Positions 28,001 to 40,400 of a stretch of 64,000 bases of DNA are shown here, piece after piece. The DNA comes from Campylorhamphus procurvoides. Lineage: Eukaryota > Chordata > Aves > Passeriformes > Dendrocolaptidae. The notes under the pieces were generated by a model that worked only from the letters and a program-made list of their open reading frames with translations, had not been told where the DNA came from and searched no databases. The translations under genes were made by a program, and so were the position numbers. How positions within the stretch are numbered: position 1 is the stretch's first letter; every line of letters starts with the position of its first letter. The stretch lies in NCBI GenBank assembly GCA_013396655.1, contig WBMV01005969.1:1025534-1089533 (forward strand), written 5' to 3'.

Positions 28001-29357
28001 AAATTAATAACTTTTTCTCCATAGTTTTTGACAATTTAAACATATAAATAATAAGATTAGATGATGATTCCTTGTTTCTGACACCTCCCTCTGGCATTAC
28101 TTACCTTTTTAGGAGTTCTTTCAAGGTTTAACTAGTAGCTATTCTAAATGCTTATGAGTTTTGAAATGCCTGGGCTCAGCATTCTCTCAATTTATTCGCT
28201 CATCCAGACCTCACAAGTTGTATATTTTATAAGCATTTAAATAATTAAAGTTTGATCCTGAAGGGCTTTTCTTGCTGATTTTTGAAAAGGAGGATAATTT
28301 AATGGGAAATCGACTTTAATTGCGTTATCTTGAATGGAAAAATGATTTGCCAATGTGCATTACCAGATTTTATTTGGCAACAAAAATTCTTTCAGTGAAG
28401 AGACTGTGTTAACTGATTTAACTAGGCATACTGCAACAAAGATTAATAACTTCAGAAGCAGATAAAGTAATTGTCTTGCATTATTGACACAACAGCTTTT
28501 CATGTGTTGTTGAGGCTGAAGTGGCAAATATAAACCCAGAACACTCAACTATCATTATTTTGTGACATTTTTGTCAGGTGAAATTGCAGTGTTATTCTGG
28601 TATCACCTACATCAACCTAGCAACTCATGTAATTAGACTTCAAATGTGTTCTCACCAGTCTCAGCTGCAAATCTAATCCTGTGGGGCATATTGTAGAAAT
28701 CCACTGCATTTTTTAACTTCATTGTTGTGTTTAGCTAACATAATCATGCTTATGCTAAAATTTAATGGAGGCTTCTCTGGAGTTCATTGTGCTAAATACA
28801 CTTTTCGATCTATTGCTGAAAGGGAACAGTTGGACAGGAACTATATATCTTAGAAGACATTAACTTCTGGAAAATTAAAAGCAAAAGACTTTTCCTGGGT
28901 ATCTGTAGCTTCAATGGAGAGTCCAAGTACTGTCACTCCATGGTGTAAGGAGATATAAAATCAGAAAAAGATGCACTTTTGTAAATGCTTGTGCTGGGGA
29001 TTAGCGTGGAACATAAAAAAAAAAATAAATCCCCACAACAACCACAGAAAACAGATCAAAGCTGAAAGAAAATAAGAGAATATTAAGACAAATTAGTTTA
29101 AGCATACAGGTATAATCATGTTAATTCCTCCTGTGTGCTCTATACAGGAAATTGCCACAATTAATTGTTATCCTCTATAATTGAGATATCTAATGCAAAA
29201 AAAAAAAAAATCAGCCAAACGACACTGATGTCATTGGATACACTGATTTGTGTCAGCCAAGACTGTAGCCATCTTTACACCTCTTACTAGCCCACACTGG
29301 TTTGAAGTATTTTATTGTCTTTAATGAAATTATCCAGCCTAGGTACATGGAATATCA
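25009..29357. other. unannotated non-coding DNA
   Basis: AT-rich. The less AT-rich part is around 27040-27370, where frames are open on both strands (27043-27360 plus, 27033-27290 minus) but unrecognisable. A run of 14 A lies at 29197-29210. No gene is supported. Confidence 0.5.
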
Positions 29358-29860
29358 TATAGAATGGAATCATAGAATATCATAGAATGTTCATAGTTGG
29401 AAGACTATCTAGTTCCAAATTCCCTGTTATAGGCAGGGTACCTTTCAATAGACCATGTTACTCAGAACTCCATCCAGCCTGGTCTTGAATATTTCCATGG
29501 ATGTGTGAGTTCACAACTTCTCTCAGCAACCTGTTCCAATGTGTCACCACCCTTACAGTAATGAATTTCATCCTAGTACCTAATCTAAATCTACCCTCCT
29601 TCAGTTTAAGGCCATTTCCCCTTAAGCTGTCATTACATGTCCTTCTAAAAAGTGCCTCCCTAGCTTTTCTCTAAGCCTGCTTTAGATACTGGAAGATGCT
29701 ATTAGATCTCCCCAAAGCCTTCTGTTTTTCAGGCTGAACTGCCTCAGCTCTTGGCTTGCCTTCACAGGAGAGGTGCTCCAGCCCTCTGATCAACTTAGTG
29801 GTTCTCCTCTGAACTTGTTCCATCAGGTCAATGCCTTTCTTGTGTTTCTTTTACACTAGT
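29358..29860 (-). mobile_element. CR1 LINE fragment, antisense (longest copy in the window)
   Basis: The plus strand begins with the inverted CR1 tail (AATCATAGAATATCATAGAATG) and then follows the known antisense CR1 order. In turn these are a CATCCAGCCTGGTCTTGAA block, a CAACCTGTTCCAATGTGTCA block, ATGAATTTCATCCTAGTACC, CTAATCTAAATCTACCCTCC, GGCCATTTCCCCTTAAGCTG, the GATCTCCCCAAAGCCTTCTG block, CAGGCTGAACTGCCTCAGCTC and AGGAGAGGTGCTCCAGCCCTCTGATCA. Similarity fades near 29855. The copy covers the 3' UTR and distal ORF2 region, has many substitutions and encodes nothing intact. Confidence 0.95.
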
Positions 29861-30974
29861 GTAATCTTCAAAGTAAACCAAATATTTAGAGTATAGCAGG
29901 CAAATATAGTTTTATAAAGAATGCATTTTCCCAAATAGGAAATTAAATTTCAGTCTTAAAGAAGCCAGGATGGGATTTACACTTACACAGGAAAAGCAGA
30001 AATGTCACCAATTTAAATTAACAGGGATCATCATGTTGACCAAGCAACTCTTTTTATTTTTTTTATTTTTTCTTGTTTAATTTTCAAAAGTAATGAAAAC
30101 AGAAGAGGAAATTTATGAAGATAAAAGTCAAAAAATCAGTGGGTTTCAACTGCAAGCTGTCCCAGAAGAGCACTTTTGTATCATGGTGGGATCACAGTTA
30201 CAGAAAAAACTCTCTTTCCTCACTAACATTTCTAAACTTCCACTTAGCAGTAAATCACATCTGCTGCCAGAAAGACTGTTTTTAACTGTATATAAATGAT
30301 TCACTTAAGTGCTTATCCTAGAAGATAATTTTTTTAAGCTTGCAAATTGCCTGAAAGTTATGTTATGAAGTGTTTTTTGTCGGCATAAATAGTCAGAAAT
30401 TGTGTAGTTATACTGGCAGATGTGATTTTGTGGGAATGCTTTATATGAAACCACATCTGGCACAAATCAGATCTCAATCACATAGAAAGACACTTATATT
30501 CTGTCAATGATACAAACATAACAGTAGGATAAGTGGTCTTGCCTGTGCTGCTGAAAATATTTAAAATATAAACATAATGCCAAGGGACTTACTCCATAAT
30601 TAAAGTGCTAAAAGGGAGTTGTGGTACTTTTATCAAAATCTAATAGAGTTGGTCTTATTTAATCAAAAATTTTTCTATCTGGAAGAGAAAAGCTTAGGAA
30701 AGGGTAAAGAGCTAGTATTAATTTTCCATTGCAAAAGAATTCCAAGTAAAAATTTTGGAAAAAGCTGACTGACAAAATCCAAATGTGACACATTCTGCTA
30801 TGTCCAAGAGAGTGATGCAGGAAGCTGACCTGCTGAAATCACATAAGCCTTAAATCCTGAAAAGTGGCATGAGACTTTTCTAGGTACCTACATGTAGTTA
30901 TTCATGTAGAGTCAATTGCACTCGGCCTCTGACACATGCCCTAAATGAAAGCCAAGATTTGATGTGTTCTGGAA
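29861..30974. other. unannotated non-coding DNA between two antisense CR1 copies
   Basis: AT-rich with a T-rich run near 30050-30080. No gene seen; the 68-codon frame at 30093-30299 has no recognisable features. Confidence 0.5.
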
Positions 30975-31302
30975 GTCAGCCAGCCCTTAAAGGTCATCTA
31001 GTTCCAAACCACCTTCCACTGGGCCAGGTTGCTCCCAGCCCCACACACCTTGGTCTTGGATACTTTCAGGGATGGGGCATACACAATTTCTCTGGTCCTC
31101 ACAGTAAAGAATTTCTTCCTAATATCTAATCTAAATGTAACTTTATTCAGCTTAAAGCTATTCCTCCTTTTTCTATCCCTACATGCCCTTGTAAAAAGTC
31201 ACTCTCCAGCTCTGTTGTAGTAGAAGATGCTATAAGGTCACCACAGAGTATTCTCTTCTCCAGACTGAACAACCCAACTCCCTCAGCCTGTCTTCATAGG
31301 AG
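30975..31302 (-). mobile_element. CR1 LINE fragment, antisense
   Basis: The plus strand follows the antisense CR1 order: AAGGTCATCTAGTTCCAAACC, CACCTTCCACTGGGCCAGG, the GGTCTTGGATACTTTCAGGG block, AGTAAAGAATTTCTTCCTAAT, ATCTAATCTAAATGTAAC, and TCTTCTCCAGACTGAACAAC followed by CTCAGCCTGTCTTCATAGGA. The distal tail with the AATCATAGAAT microsatellite is missing, so the 3' end is eroded or deleted. There is an internal shortening relative to the copy at 29358. Confidence 0.93.
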
Positions 31303-33643
31303 AGGGTCTTAAGCTGTGTCCAATGCTATGTCTGTTTATTCACAAACTACGACACAGTGGTGATTTTGTACTCTCTCATGTGCATGCAAACTAAGGACTG
31401 ATACTAGATGGCTGACTGCTCAGCACAAACTTCTTGGATTACCTTTCAGGGTAGCCCTGCTCTACCTGCTAAATGTGCTGGGAATCCAAGTGATCACCTC
31501 AGACAGTACAGACTGGCCCACTGAGACCAGGCATCTGCATTTTAGACTTTATTACACCTAAACAGAGAGCCACTAACATATGTTTATGTCTGAAATATTT
31601 GTGATTGGCATTAAAATGTTGGATGAAAGGTTAGAATGTACCTATTTTTCTAAACTGGTATTAATTTACAGTTTTAAACAGGCCCACATACTCATTCTTT
31701 GGATCCAGTCCACATTATTTTTTTTAGATGGAAAAAGTAAAGATGCTTTATTTGCTAGCACAGCTCAGAAGAGAAACTCTGGCGGTGGATTTGTAATCCA
31801 ACATATTTTCACTGTCTCACTCACTTTTACACACACACTAGGAAGAACAAGGCTTTATTTCAAACATACAGCTAACTGAAAAACAGCCAAATAACTCCCA
31901 TTTAAAACTAGTGGTGCTGATATGCAAGCTCTAAGTGCCCGTTTCCCAGTGGGTTTTGTGCACTTGTTTATGGAGCGGCAAAATTCTAGTTCAACATGTT
32001 ACACTGGATATGCCGATTATTTTAGTTCAATATCTCCTGCACTGTGCACAAAAAATACATGGTTCCCTAAAACCAGAAAGTTCTAAACAGCTCAAAATAT
32101 GAAACTCCTGTGGGGAAAAGAAAAAAAAAATAAAAAGATCAAACTAAATAATTCAGACAGCTATTCTGATCCCTTGGTCCTGGGCAGTATTTCAAACTTC
32201 TGTTTTTCCTAAAGGTGTGGACAGCTAATGCAGGACAAGAACTTATATTGTCTGATAAAAAACTTCTTAAAGAAAATTCAGAATTATTATTATTATTATT
32301 TCTTTCAATAAAAAAACAATAATATGACTTTAATAATGTTTATTACCATATTGGTTAGATGCATTCAATCAGCAAATCCAGTTCTCCACTTGTTTGTTTA
32401 AACATATTAATACCTTTGATTCAGCCTGTGTTTCTACAGTTGAGCCCTGAACCAGTTTCATATTCAGTATAAATTGCAAACATCCAATACTTTAGGCAAT
32501 ACAGAACAGAGAGAAAAAATCTGAGAAAGGACACTGTATCTCTGTAGGTTAATCCACAGGTCCTAGTTAATTTTATAAACTACAAAATTTTCACCTTCTA
32601 TACATAGTTTTCCACTGCCTTCAGAATACAGGTGGCAACAAGGAAGACTAGAATTTTATAAATGCAGAATTTTCAGCTGTCATGTTTACTAAAAATATTT
32701 CTGTGTTGTAGAAATTCCCATTCCAGGAAAAATAATATACTTCTGCTTTCCTCTCACAGCTCCCTGGGAAGTGCAAATGAAAAAACTGGGTCAACTGGTA
32801 TGAATTTCTCTTTTCTTTCCCTACTTAACTCATTTTTGTGTTATACCAATTTTTTTATACTTTTAGTGGAATAAACCACTAATTTCATGAAGCTAATTTA
32901 CGAAAAGGCAAAGAAAGGCTGAATTATCCTTGTATCAAAATTATAACAATAACCATGACACTTCTTTCTGCCTCTGACTTCATCCACTATGGGCACAAGA
33001 GCATTTGATGTAGCAATGCAAAGGATAAAACAGTCTCTTGAAGGAAAGACCTTGCGTGCACTTCTTTCAGCTGCCTCACTGTCTTTGAAGCAGAGTTAGG
33101 GATTCTGCATAGAGGCTTGATGGACTTAAGAATCTCATACTGACAAGTTCACGCTACCAGCCATGCTTGGTTCTCAGTGATGCCCCATTGAAACCTGCTG
33201 GGGCTCACAAAACGCTGTTTGCTTCAGATGTAAATAGTGATCTCACAGCAGCAGTGAAGGTTACAAAGCACTTGAAATAACTCTGCTGCTGAATGGTGAC
33301 ATGAGAAGAACGGATGATGAACATTATCTTGACATCTCTAGCAATACTTCAGCCAAAATCTTGTTGACAGTGCCTCTTTACAAGACTCCTCCTGAGTTTT
33401 GATGAACAAGTCCTGTTGTCATTTGCACCTCTGCAACTTCCCTGAGGCCAGCAACCTGAAACTGCACTTACTTAATATTTAATCTCAACCTCACAGCAGT
33501 GCAGGGGTTATACTCTCCTTGGTTGCAAATGAGCTGGTCTACTGAGGAGTGACAGGAGCAGGACGGAGGAGACCTTGCCACCACCCTATATGAGGCTAAA
33601 CAAGAGTCGACAGCTTTTCCCCCTGAAGACTTCTTTTGTTTTC
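31303..33643. other. unannotated non-coding DNA
   Basis: Contains a short (ATT)n microsatellite at 32282-32301 and A-rich runs near 32118-32140. No gene recognised. Confidence 0.5.
32282..32301. repeat. short (ATT)n microsatellite
   Basis: Six uninterrupted ATT units. Confidence 0.8.
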
Positions 33644-33706
33644 AGGGCCAAATTCAGTCCTCACGTATACCCCTTCACCCAGTGAAGGCAAATAGAGCAG
33701 AATTCA
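33644..33706. repeat. likely relic of a palindromic MITE-like repeat
   Basis: The left end GGGCCAAATTCAGTCCTCAC resembles the GGGCCAAATTCTGCCCTCA end of the repeat proposed at 7125. The right end GAGCAGAATTCAC resembles its mirrored end GAGCAGAATTTGGCC. The arms are diverged and the centre is short. The assignment is from memory of the family. Confidence 0.4.
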
Positions 33707-36700
33707 CTTCTTAATGTATATAGCAAGTAACTCAAAAGGGAGTTGTCAACTTTGTTTTACCAGATGAAGTTAAAAATGTTCAGCCAACACAGTCATCAGC
33801 TGGCTCAGCTAAGAAAATGTGATGAGCTCTGGAGTGCTAATGAAGCACAGTCGTCATTCAGAGCACATTGAGAAATGTCAGCAAGCTAGGCTGGTACTGT
33901 TTGGGATGAGCCATGGGCAGCACATTTTCCAACAGGAAGTAGAAGCACTAAGTATTAAATTGCTACAACAGAATTATAAAGTAGTTAAGATAGACAGTTA
34001 TCATTAAAGTAATCCTTTTGTCTTTTGCCTTTAGAAAAAAAATCATAAGAAAAGGTGTCTAAGGAAGATCCCTAATCAGTGTTAAGGGCTCAGTTTTATT
34101 CCTTGTGGTTCAAAGCACTTTGAGTGAAATCATCTGCAACCTTGCATCAGTGAAGATGTAGAGATAAAAGGAGGAGTTTATATTTTTAAGGTAAGTAGCA
34201 CATATTTAACTAAACTTTTCAACAGATTGGTTTACCTACTAATGCAATAGTCACTACCCTGAGTTTTGTGAATGATTTCTTCAGAATGTATCCCAGATTT
34301 AAAGTGGCTGAATTTAATTCTAATACTACCATAGGAGGCACTGTCTTTCTGTAACAATATATATCTGAACAAATACTACTGAGAACATTCACTTTTCAAA
34401 TCAAATTATGTAAGTACATCTTGAAAGAGTAAGCAAATAAACTCTTGTCAATACAAGAATAAGATTAGATCAAAATTTTATATATGTAAAAAATCTACAT
34501 TGGCCTTTTCTATTTTCTCAAATCTGTATACTTCAGTAATAAGTTTAATACTCAAAGTTAATAACTTCACTTTTAACTATCAATCAGTAGTTAATTAAAA
34601 ATCATATAAGGCATGGTATACCTAAGCTAGGGTGTTTGAGAAATTATTTTTTATTCATTTTTTCTTCTATTTTTTCCTGCATTGATTTAATAATTAAAAA
34701 AAAAGAAAAAAGAGAGAGAGCGTGACTAGAAAAATAAAAATAGAAAGGCATATATTGGCAAAGAAATAACTGAAAAACTATTTGAATTTTAAATTCTAAC
34801 ATCAAAACCCCTTGTCCAAATGATTCTATTGGGTTTGAGTTTGGCTTTATTTTAGGTTTAGATTTTGAACAGGATCAAAGATCAGATGATTTCTAAGTAT
34901 AGAAAATAATTGAGAATTTCAAAGTATTTTGTAGCATCCATTCTGTGAACTATCCTGATTGATAGTGAAGTACAAAATCACATCAATAATTCTTTGAAGA
35001 ACCATCAATAAATACTGCAAAAGTGTAAAGCCTCTTCACCAAGGCAGGCTTTCCAAAACATTTCTGAAAGATTTTATGCATGGTGTAATTCATACCAAAT
35101 GCTCAGCAAGACTATAGCTCAGGGAATCCCTGGAAACACTGAATAGAAGAGTAAGCATAGGACATTTTTCTTAGAAAGGAACAGCCTTTACTCCTTGAGA
35201 TAAGTGAATGTTTTTCTTTTTTCTGTTGAATAGTGTCTTGTCTGGCTGTTGCTTGAAGGTGTGGTTTGGCAGTAGCTTACAAAGTTTGCTTTAGCCTGTG
35301 TTTTTTGAGTAGCTCATGAACTCCATAGCTTCAGGTATGACAAAATTTCCTGTCTCTAATCACAATAGGACTGACAGAGGCAAAAGCCTTAGAAAGGTGA
35401 GCAGTACAAGAAACAGAAGAACAAATGATGGAGGTTGTAAGGAGAGAGGTGGATAAAGGCATGTATATGGCCTAAATTAGAATATTTGGGTTATTTTGTT
35501 AGCAAAATCAAGGATGAGAGAAGATCGAAGTACCTGCAGGAAAAATCAGGGGGACGGGAGTAACTTAAACTGAAGTCTGCCATTTGACAGATGACTATCA
35601 AAGGCCCATAAATACATTTAGTTGAAAACTAGACTAAGACACTTTCTGAATACTGGAGCAGTCCTGCCTGGACTCAGGTGCCTTGGAATAGCTTTTTCAT
35701 GTTCATGGAGGACAAGAGAATACCTATTCAATTTTAAGATAACATTTGAGCAGATTGTGAAAGAAATTATTTAGTTTGGTTGCAGGTAATAGCAAGATGT
35801 CAGACAAGGTGGTAGGGGGCCCCTTTGGTTGCAGGTTCCTTACTCTTTGTCATATCCACGTGTTCTGTTTTGGTCCCCCAAAAGAGGCTGCAAGTTTTTC
35901 TGCATTGCACAATCCAGCACAATTGTCCTTTTCATAAAGTGCAACATTAATGTAGAAGTGATCAGTGGGACCCAGTGGTTGCTTCCATTTATACTGCAGA
36001 GCAGTTCCTCCAAACTAATTCTGACTTCTTACTAAAACTAAGAACAAAATCTGGTCTTTTTACTGTACTTTGGGATGGTGGTTCCATGCCATACCTTCTC
36101 CTTAGCACAAGCTAATTTAAAAACATGCACTGCAACACCAATCAGTCCCATTCCCTCAGAGGCATTACAGGCTAATCTTCCTGCAAATGTTCACTGAAAT
36201 TCTACCCTTCAGTCTCTGGGGACAAAATTATGATACAATTAATACAAGAGGGAATTTTGCAATAGATTTCAGTGGAGCAGTGCTTTCTGACTTCATTTTA
36301 CCCTACTCACAGTACTGCCGTAAGGTCTCATGAGTAATTTTAAATATGGATTGCATTGAGCTATGGGGATATCTGGCACAATCTGACTGTTTTGGTGCAC
36401 AGGTTTTATACTGGAAACATTTACAGGCAGACACATTCTGTAAGGAAGAATAAGAGAGAAATTCAAAGCTCCATGTCTAGGAAAATTTAGAGACCATGAG
36501 GGTTTCCTGGTCATTGTTGGTATTGTGAGCCCACCAATGTTTAGGATAATAGCAGAGACTTCCCACAGATGTAGCTTCCACTTTGTACTTTTCCTCACAA
36601 AGCTTTTCACAAACTCAGATGCAGTTTTAGGATCTCACTGCTACATCAAATTTGGTTAACCCTGGTGTTACACCCCAGTGCAGCTTTACTGGGTTTTACA

Positions 36701-36930
36701 CCTTAATTTCAAGCTTCAAGTGATTTTGCCTACACAAACCCTTGTAAAGCCACTGTTTTTTTGGTAGCCCGAGTTAACATCCTGAGGAAGACTACACATT
36801 TTTCTCTAAAAGATTTCTTCTAATTTGGTGAGAATATAGGCATTTTGGCAAAAAGGGCTTTACAGACATAAACGTGCAACTTCACAAAACAACAAGTTAC
36901 CAGGATTAGCAAGCAGTGATGTAGAGAGCC
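33707..36930. other. unannotated non-coding DNA
   Basis: AT-rich with A-rich and GA-rich runs near 34695-34720. Several short GTGTAA/TTACACC-like motifs near 36670-36710 are too weak to call as repeats. No gene recognised. Confidence 0.5.
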
Positions 36931-37470
36931 TTTGTTACACCCAGCAAACACAAACTCCATGCTACTTAAAGTGAGGTACTTGCAACTTAAGGTAAATACA
37001 GAAGGGAGGTGTTTAGGTTATCCACAAGGGGAACAAGAGAATAAAGGAAGAGGCATTAAGAGAAGAAAGAGGAAAGAGAGAAAAAGAGAGGAGAAAGAAT
37101 ATAGTTACCACTCAGAAGGTCACATGTTGATGACTTCGAAGAGAACAGGCCAAGACCCACAGTGGAGACCTTGTGCTGATGACTTATCCACTCTGGTCAC
37201 TGTGGCCACTCCCTCCAGGTGGGACCTTTGGTTCACCGACCACTCACTGACTGTCCCCTTAGCCAAAGTGAGGGGTGTCACAGTCAACTAAAAGTTCTAG
37301 GGGCAGGTTACCAGGCAAACCTTATTGACTGGCAGCCCAGCCATGGGGCTCCCATGGATATGTCAGCTGCAGGCAGTGTACTCTTGGCAGGCCCAGCCCA
37401 GCCCTCCCCCTACACACACAGACAAGTTCGTTCTGACCCAGTAATAGATTATCTGGTATGAAACACTTGG
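36931..37470. other. non-coding stretch with purine-rich tract, less AT-rich than flanks
   Basis: A purine-rich tract at 37045-37097 is followed by a more GC-balanced segment to about 37430. Two overlapping plus-strand frames (36932-37291, 119 codons; 37219-37461) cross it. The Arg/Lys/Glu-rich middle of the first frame is simply the translated purine tract. I recognise no repeat family or domain. An old LTR or lncRNA exon is possible but unsupported. Confidence 0.35.
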
Positions 37471-40400
37471 CAATAGCTTAAAAAGTTATTTTGGGTTTCT
37501 TTTTATGTCCATTTCACTTTCAAACTCACACATACAGAAAAAACAACTGTGTACAACCCTAGGGAAATCAAGTTAAAGAACTCTTAAAAAAAAATTATTT
37601 TTAATCCTAATGTATCTAGTTTAAACTCTAGAACTTTAAAAAATTACAATAAAGGTAAACAGGTCACTGTAATGAATAAAAAAGAAATAATACTTTGAAA
37701 TATAAATAGGAAAACCAAGATGAATTCATTTCAGTACAGGTTTGAAAATAGCCAATGTTGTAAACTCTGTCTGATAGACTTAACACAGTATTTATAATTG
37801 TTGCAGACCTGTGCAAATAGACAAGGAAAAACAGAGATCAAAATCTATTATAGGCCTAGGTCATAATCAGTGTAAAATTCTCTTTGCCTCTGTAAATTTA
37901 ATTCAGCCTATCAACTGCCCTGCCCCCAAGGGAATTAACAACTCCACTGAAATATAAAGTATCTTCTAGTCAGAGAGGTCCAGCTTCTTTTCTAGTCACA
38001 TAAATAAAACACAGGAACTCCATTTTGGGGGGATAAGGATTCACTGGGGGACTAGATTTCTTCTGATGAAACAGAATAGAATGTGATCCTCAACTTACTC
38101 TGAAAAAAGTAGATCAAGAAAGTGCTTTGCTGGCTGTTTTTCTGTTTTTCTTTTTTTACCTTAATGTGTTTTCTGGATACAATCAATAATAAGGCTGGTG
38201 CATTGCCTGGAGATAAAATAAGTATAATTCCTCTGAGGCTTCTGAGATATGCAGGGATTGGGCACTAACTGCCCCACACCTTTATGGCCTCATCTCTTCC
38301 TGACCAAAAATGACCTGAAATTGAAACTGCAGATAATAAAGCTGATCATCTCGCTATGCCAAACTCCACACTTGTTTAAGAAACAGACATGAAATTGACC
38401 TCAGTTAGAAGAAATACCATGACTGGATCTTCAGGAACAGAACTTGGGATGAGTACAGAAGCAGATATTTGAATAAGGACAGCCAATTAGCAATCAAAGG
38501 CAAATTTGAGTCTAAATTTTACATATCAATTATGACCTGTGTGCCGTGTCTGGGATCCAACACAGTAACAGGCAGAATGTTTCTTCCCCACTGGAACACT
38601 GCCATCAAGTCCTGGGGTACCTGAAGCTTTAGAGCTGACCCCATGTGTTAATTCCTGTGACCTTGATACACATGCTGGATTTCAGACTCACCTATAGTAT
38701 TAAGTCTGATAGTTTCACATCAGACATCACTGAAGCTCAACAAGAAATTTGGGGGTGGTTGATCATAAGTATTCTTCCATATGGAAATATTTTATGGAAA
38801 AATGTCTAATACCACTCTTTTCTTAAGCCCTGCACCTTCATTTACTCAGGAAAGCCAATTTTTATTTTCATGAAACTTCCAAATGACATTTTAATATGGT
38901 TGTAAATGACTCAAGAAGCTTCACAAGACCAGAGACCAGATGTATGCCACTGTTGCTGAGCTCAACAAGCTTGCTTTCACAGCTGTTGTACTTCCTCTGC
39001 CATATCATTCCGTGCAGCTTTAAAAAGGTTATGAGTGGAGACAATGACAAATGGGTCCTTTGTTTTATTTTATTGTCATTCTTGCAGTTCTCAAGTTTGA
39101 CAAAAATGAAGAGTAAGTGGAAGCAGTGATGAGACCTAATGCCAGTGCTCTTTAAAAGACAACCTGCTTCCTAGAAACCCACAGCACATCCAGTCTGGTA
39201 AGGTAGGGAGCTGTTTGTTTATTTTTTTTTCATTTTTTTGAAACTCTATGTATTTTACTACTTTCTTGCTCATCAGCTATAGACTTTTGAAAAAAAAATC
39301 CAGAAAAGAAATGTCCCTGTGGTTCCCAAGTGGATACAGAATCTCAGAGGATTAGACAGACCAAAGACAGCAAGACTGAAATGAACAAAACATCTGCAGA
39401 GTAATGCAGAAAAACACATTCCAATGTACCATTGGGTCTGATTCTTCTAAACAGTGAACGACCCCACTGCTTAAAGAAACTATGCCCAGAGGTTCATCAA
39501 GCTTTCATAATGCAGACACCAATATGGGAGGATATACTGCACTTCTAATAATCTGGAAAATAACTGAGTACTGCATATTTAAGAAGCTGGATCCTATTGC
39601 TTGGGTTCTGCATGATAAAATGATAAATATCAGAGAAATTTGCTTTTTCACAATGTATGCTTAAGAGAAAAGGAGGGAGAAGAAAGGTAGATCAAGCCAT
39701 TAAAGTAAGAGTTGTGTTTCTAATCTACAAATACTTTCCAGTCTGGGGAAATAATTCTTCTACAGGTATTAGACCAAACTAACACATAAGCAAAGAAATA
39801 GGATCTTTGCTGAAAGAATAAATCACAGACCATCAAATAAAATTTTTGTTAAGGGACTGGAAGAGAGGTTTTTTGTTTGTTTCTTTGCTGTTTTTTCTAA
39901 AATACAAAAACATTCTAAACTAAGGGAATATTTTAAAACAGTATTCTTTTCCTCTGGGGTATATACATACATTGCTTAGCAACCTTTTACAATTCAAAGA
40001 CCAAAATATCTTATTGTATAAAATACTACTGTGAAAAATGGTCAGCATGAGAATAGAGCCAGCAGCCAACTGTCTGGATGACTTGAATGATTCATCAGAT
40101 TAAGATCTATTAACAGGCTTTCTCTTTTGAAATCCAACTGCAAAATGAGCAATGAAGCAGAGCAATCATATAGGGATCATATAGGCAAATAGGTAATGAT
40201 AGTTGTCTCAGAAAAGAGGAGGAATCAGCACTACTGTGCTCAGGGGCTTTATGTACATTAGATCAGAAGAAATTGCTGTGTGGCTATTATGTGACAGGAG
40301 TGCTAACTGCAGCTGAAACAGCCCTGGCAAGAATTACTGATGGAGTGGGAGTACAAGTGAGTTTGCTCTCCTTTGCTCTCACTTTCACCTGTAAGTATTA

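Noticed and set aside
36640..36745. Possible MITE-like relic (GTGTTACACC motif)
   Set aside because: Motif too short and arms not identifiable.
36932..37291. 119-codon plus-strand frame
   Set aside because: The Arg/Lys/Glu-rich centre is the translation of a purine tract; no recognisable protein on either side.
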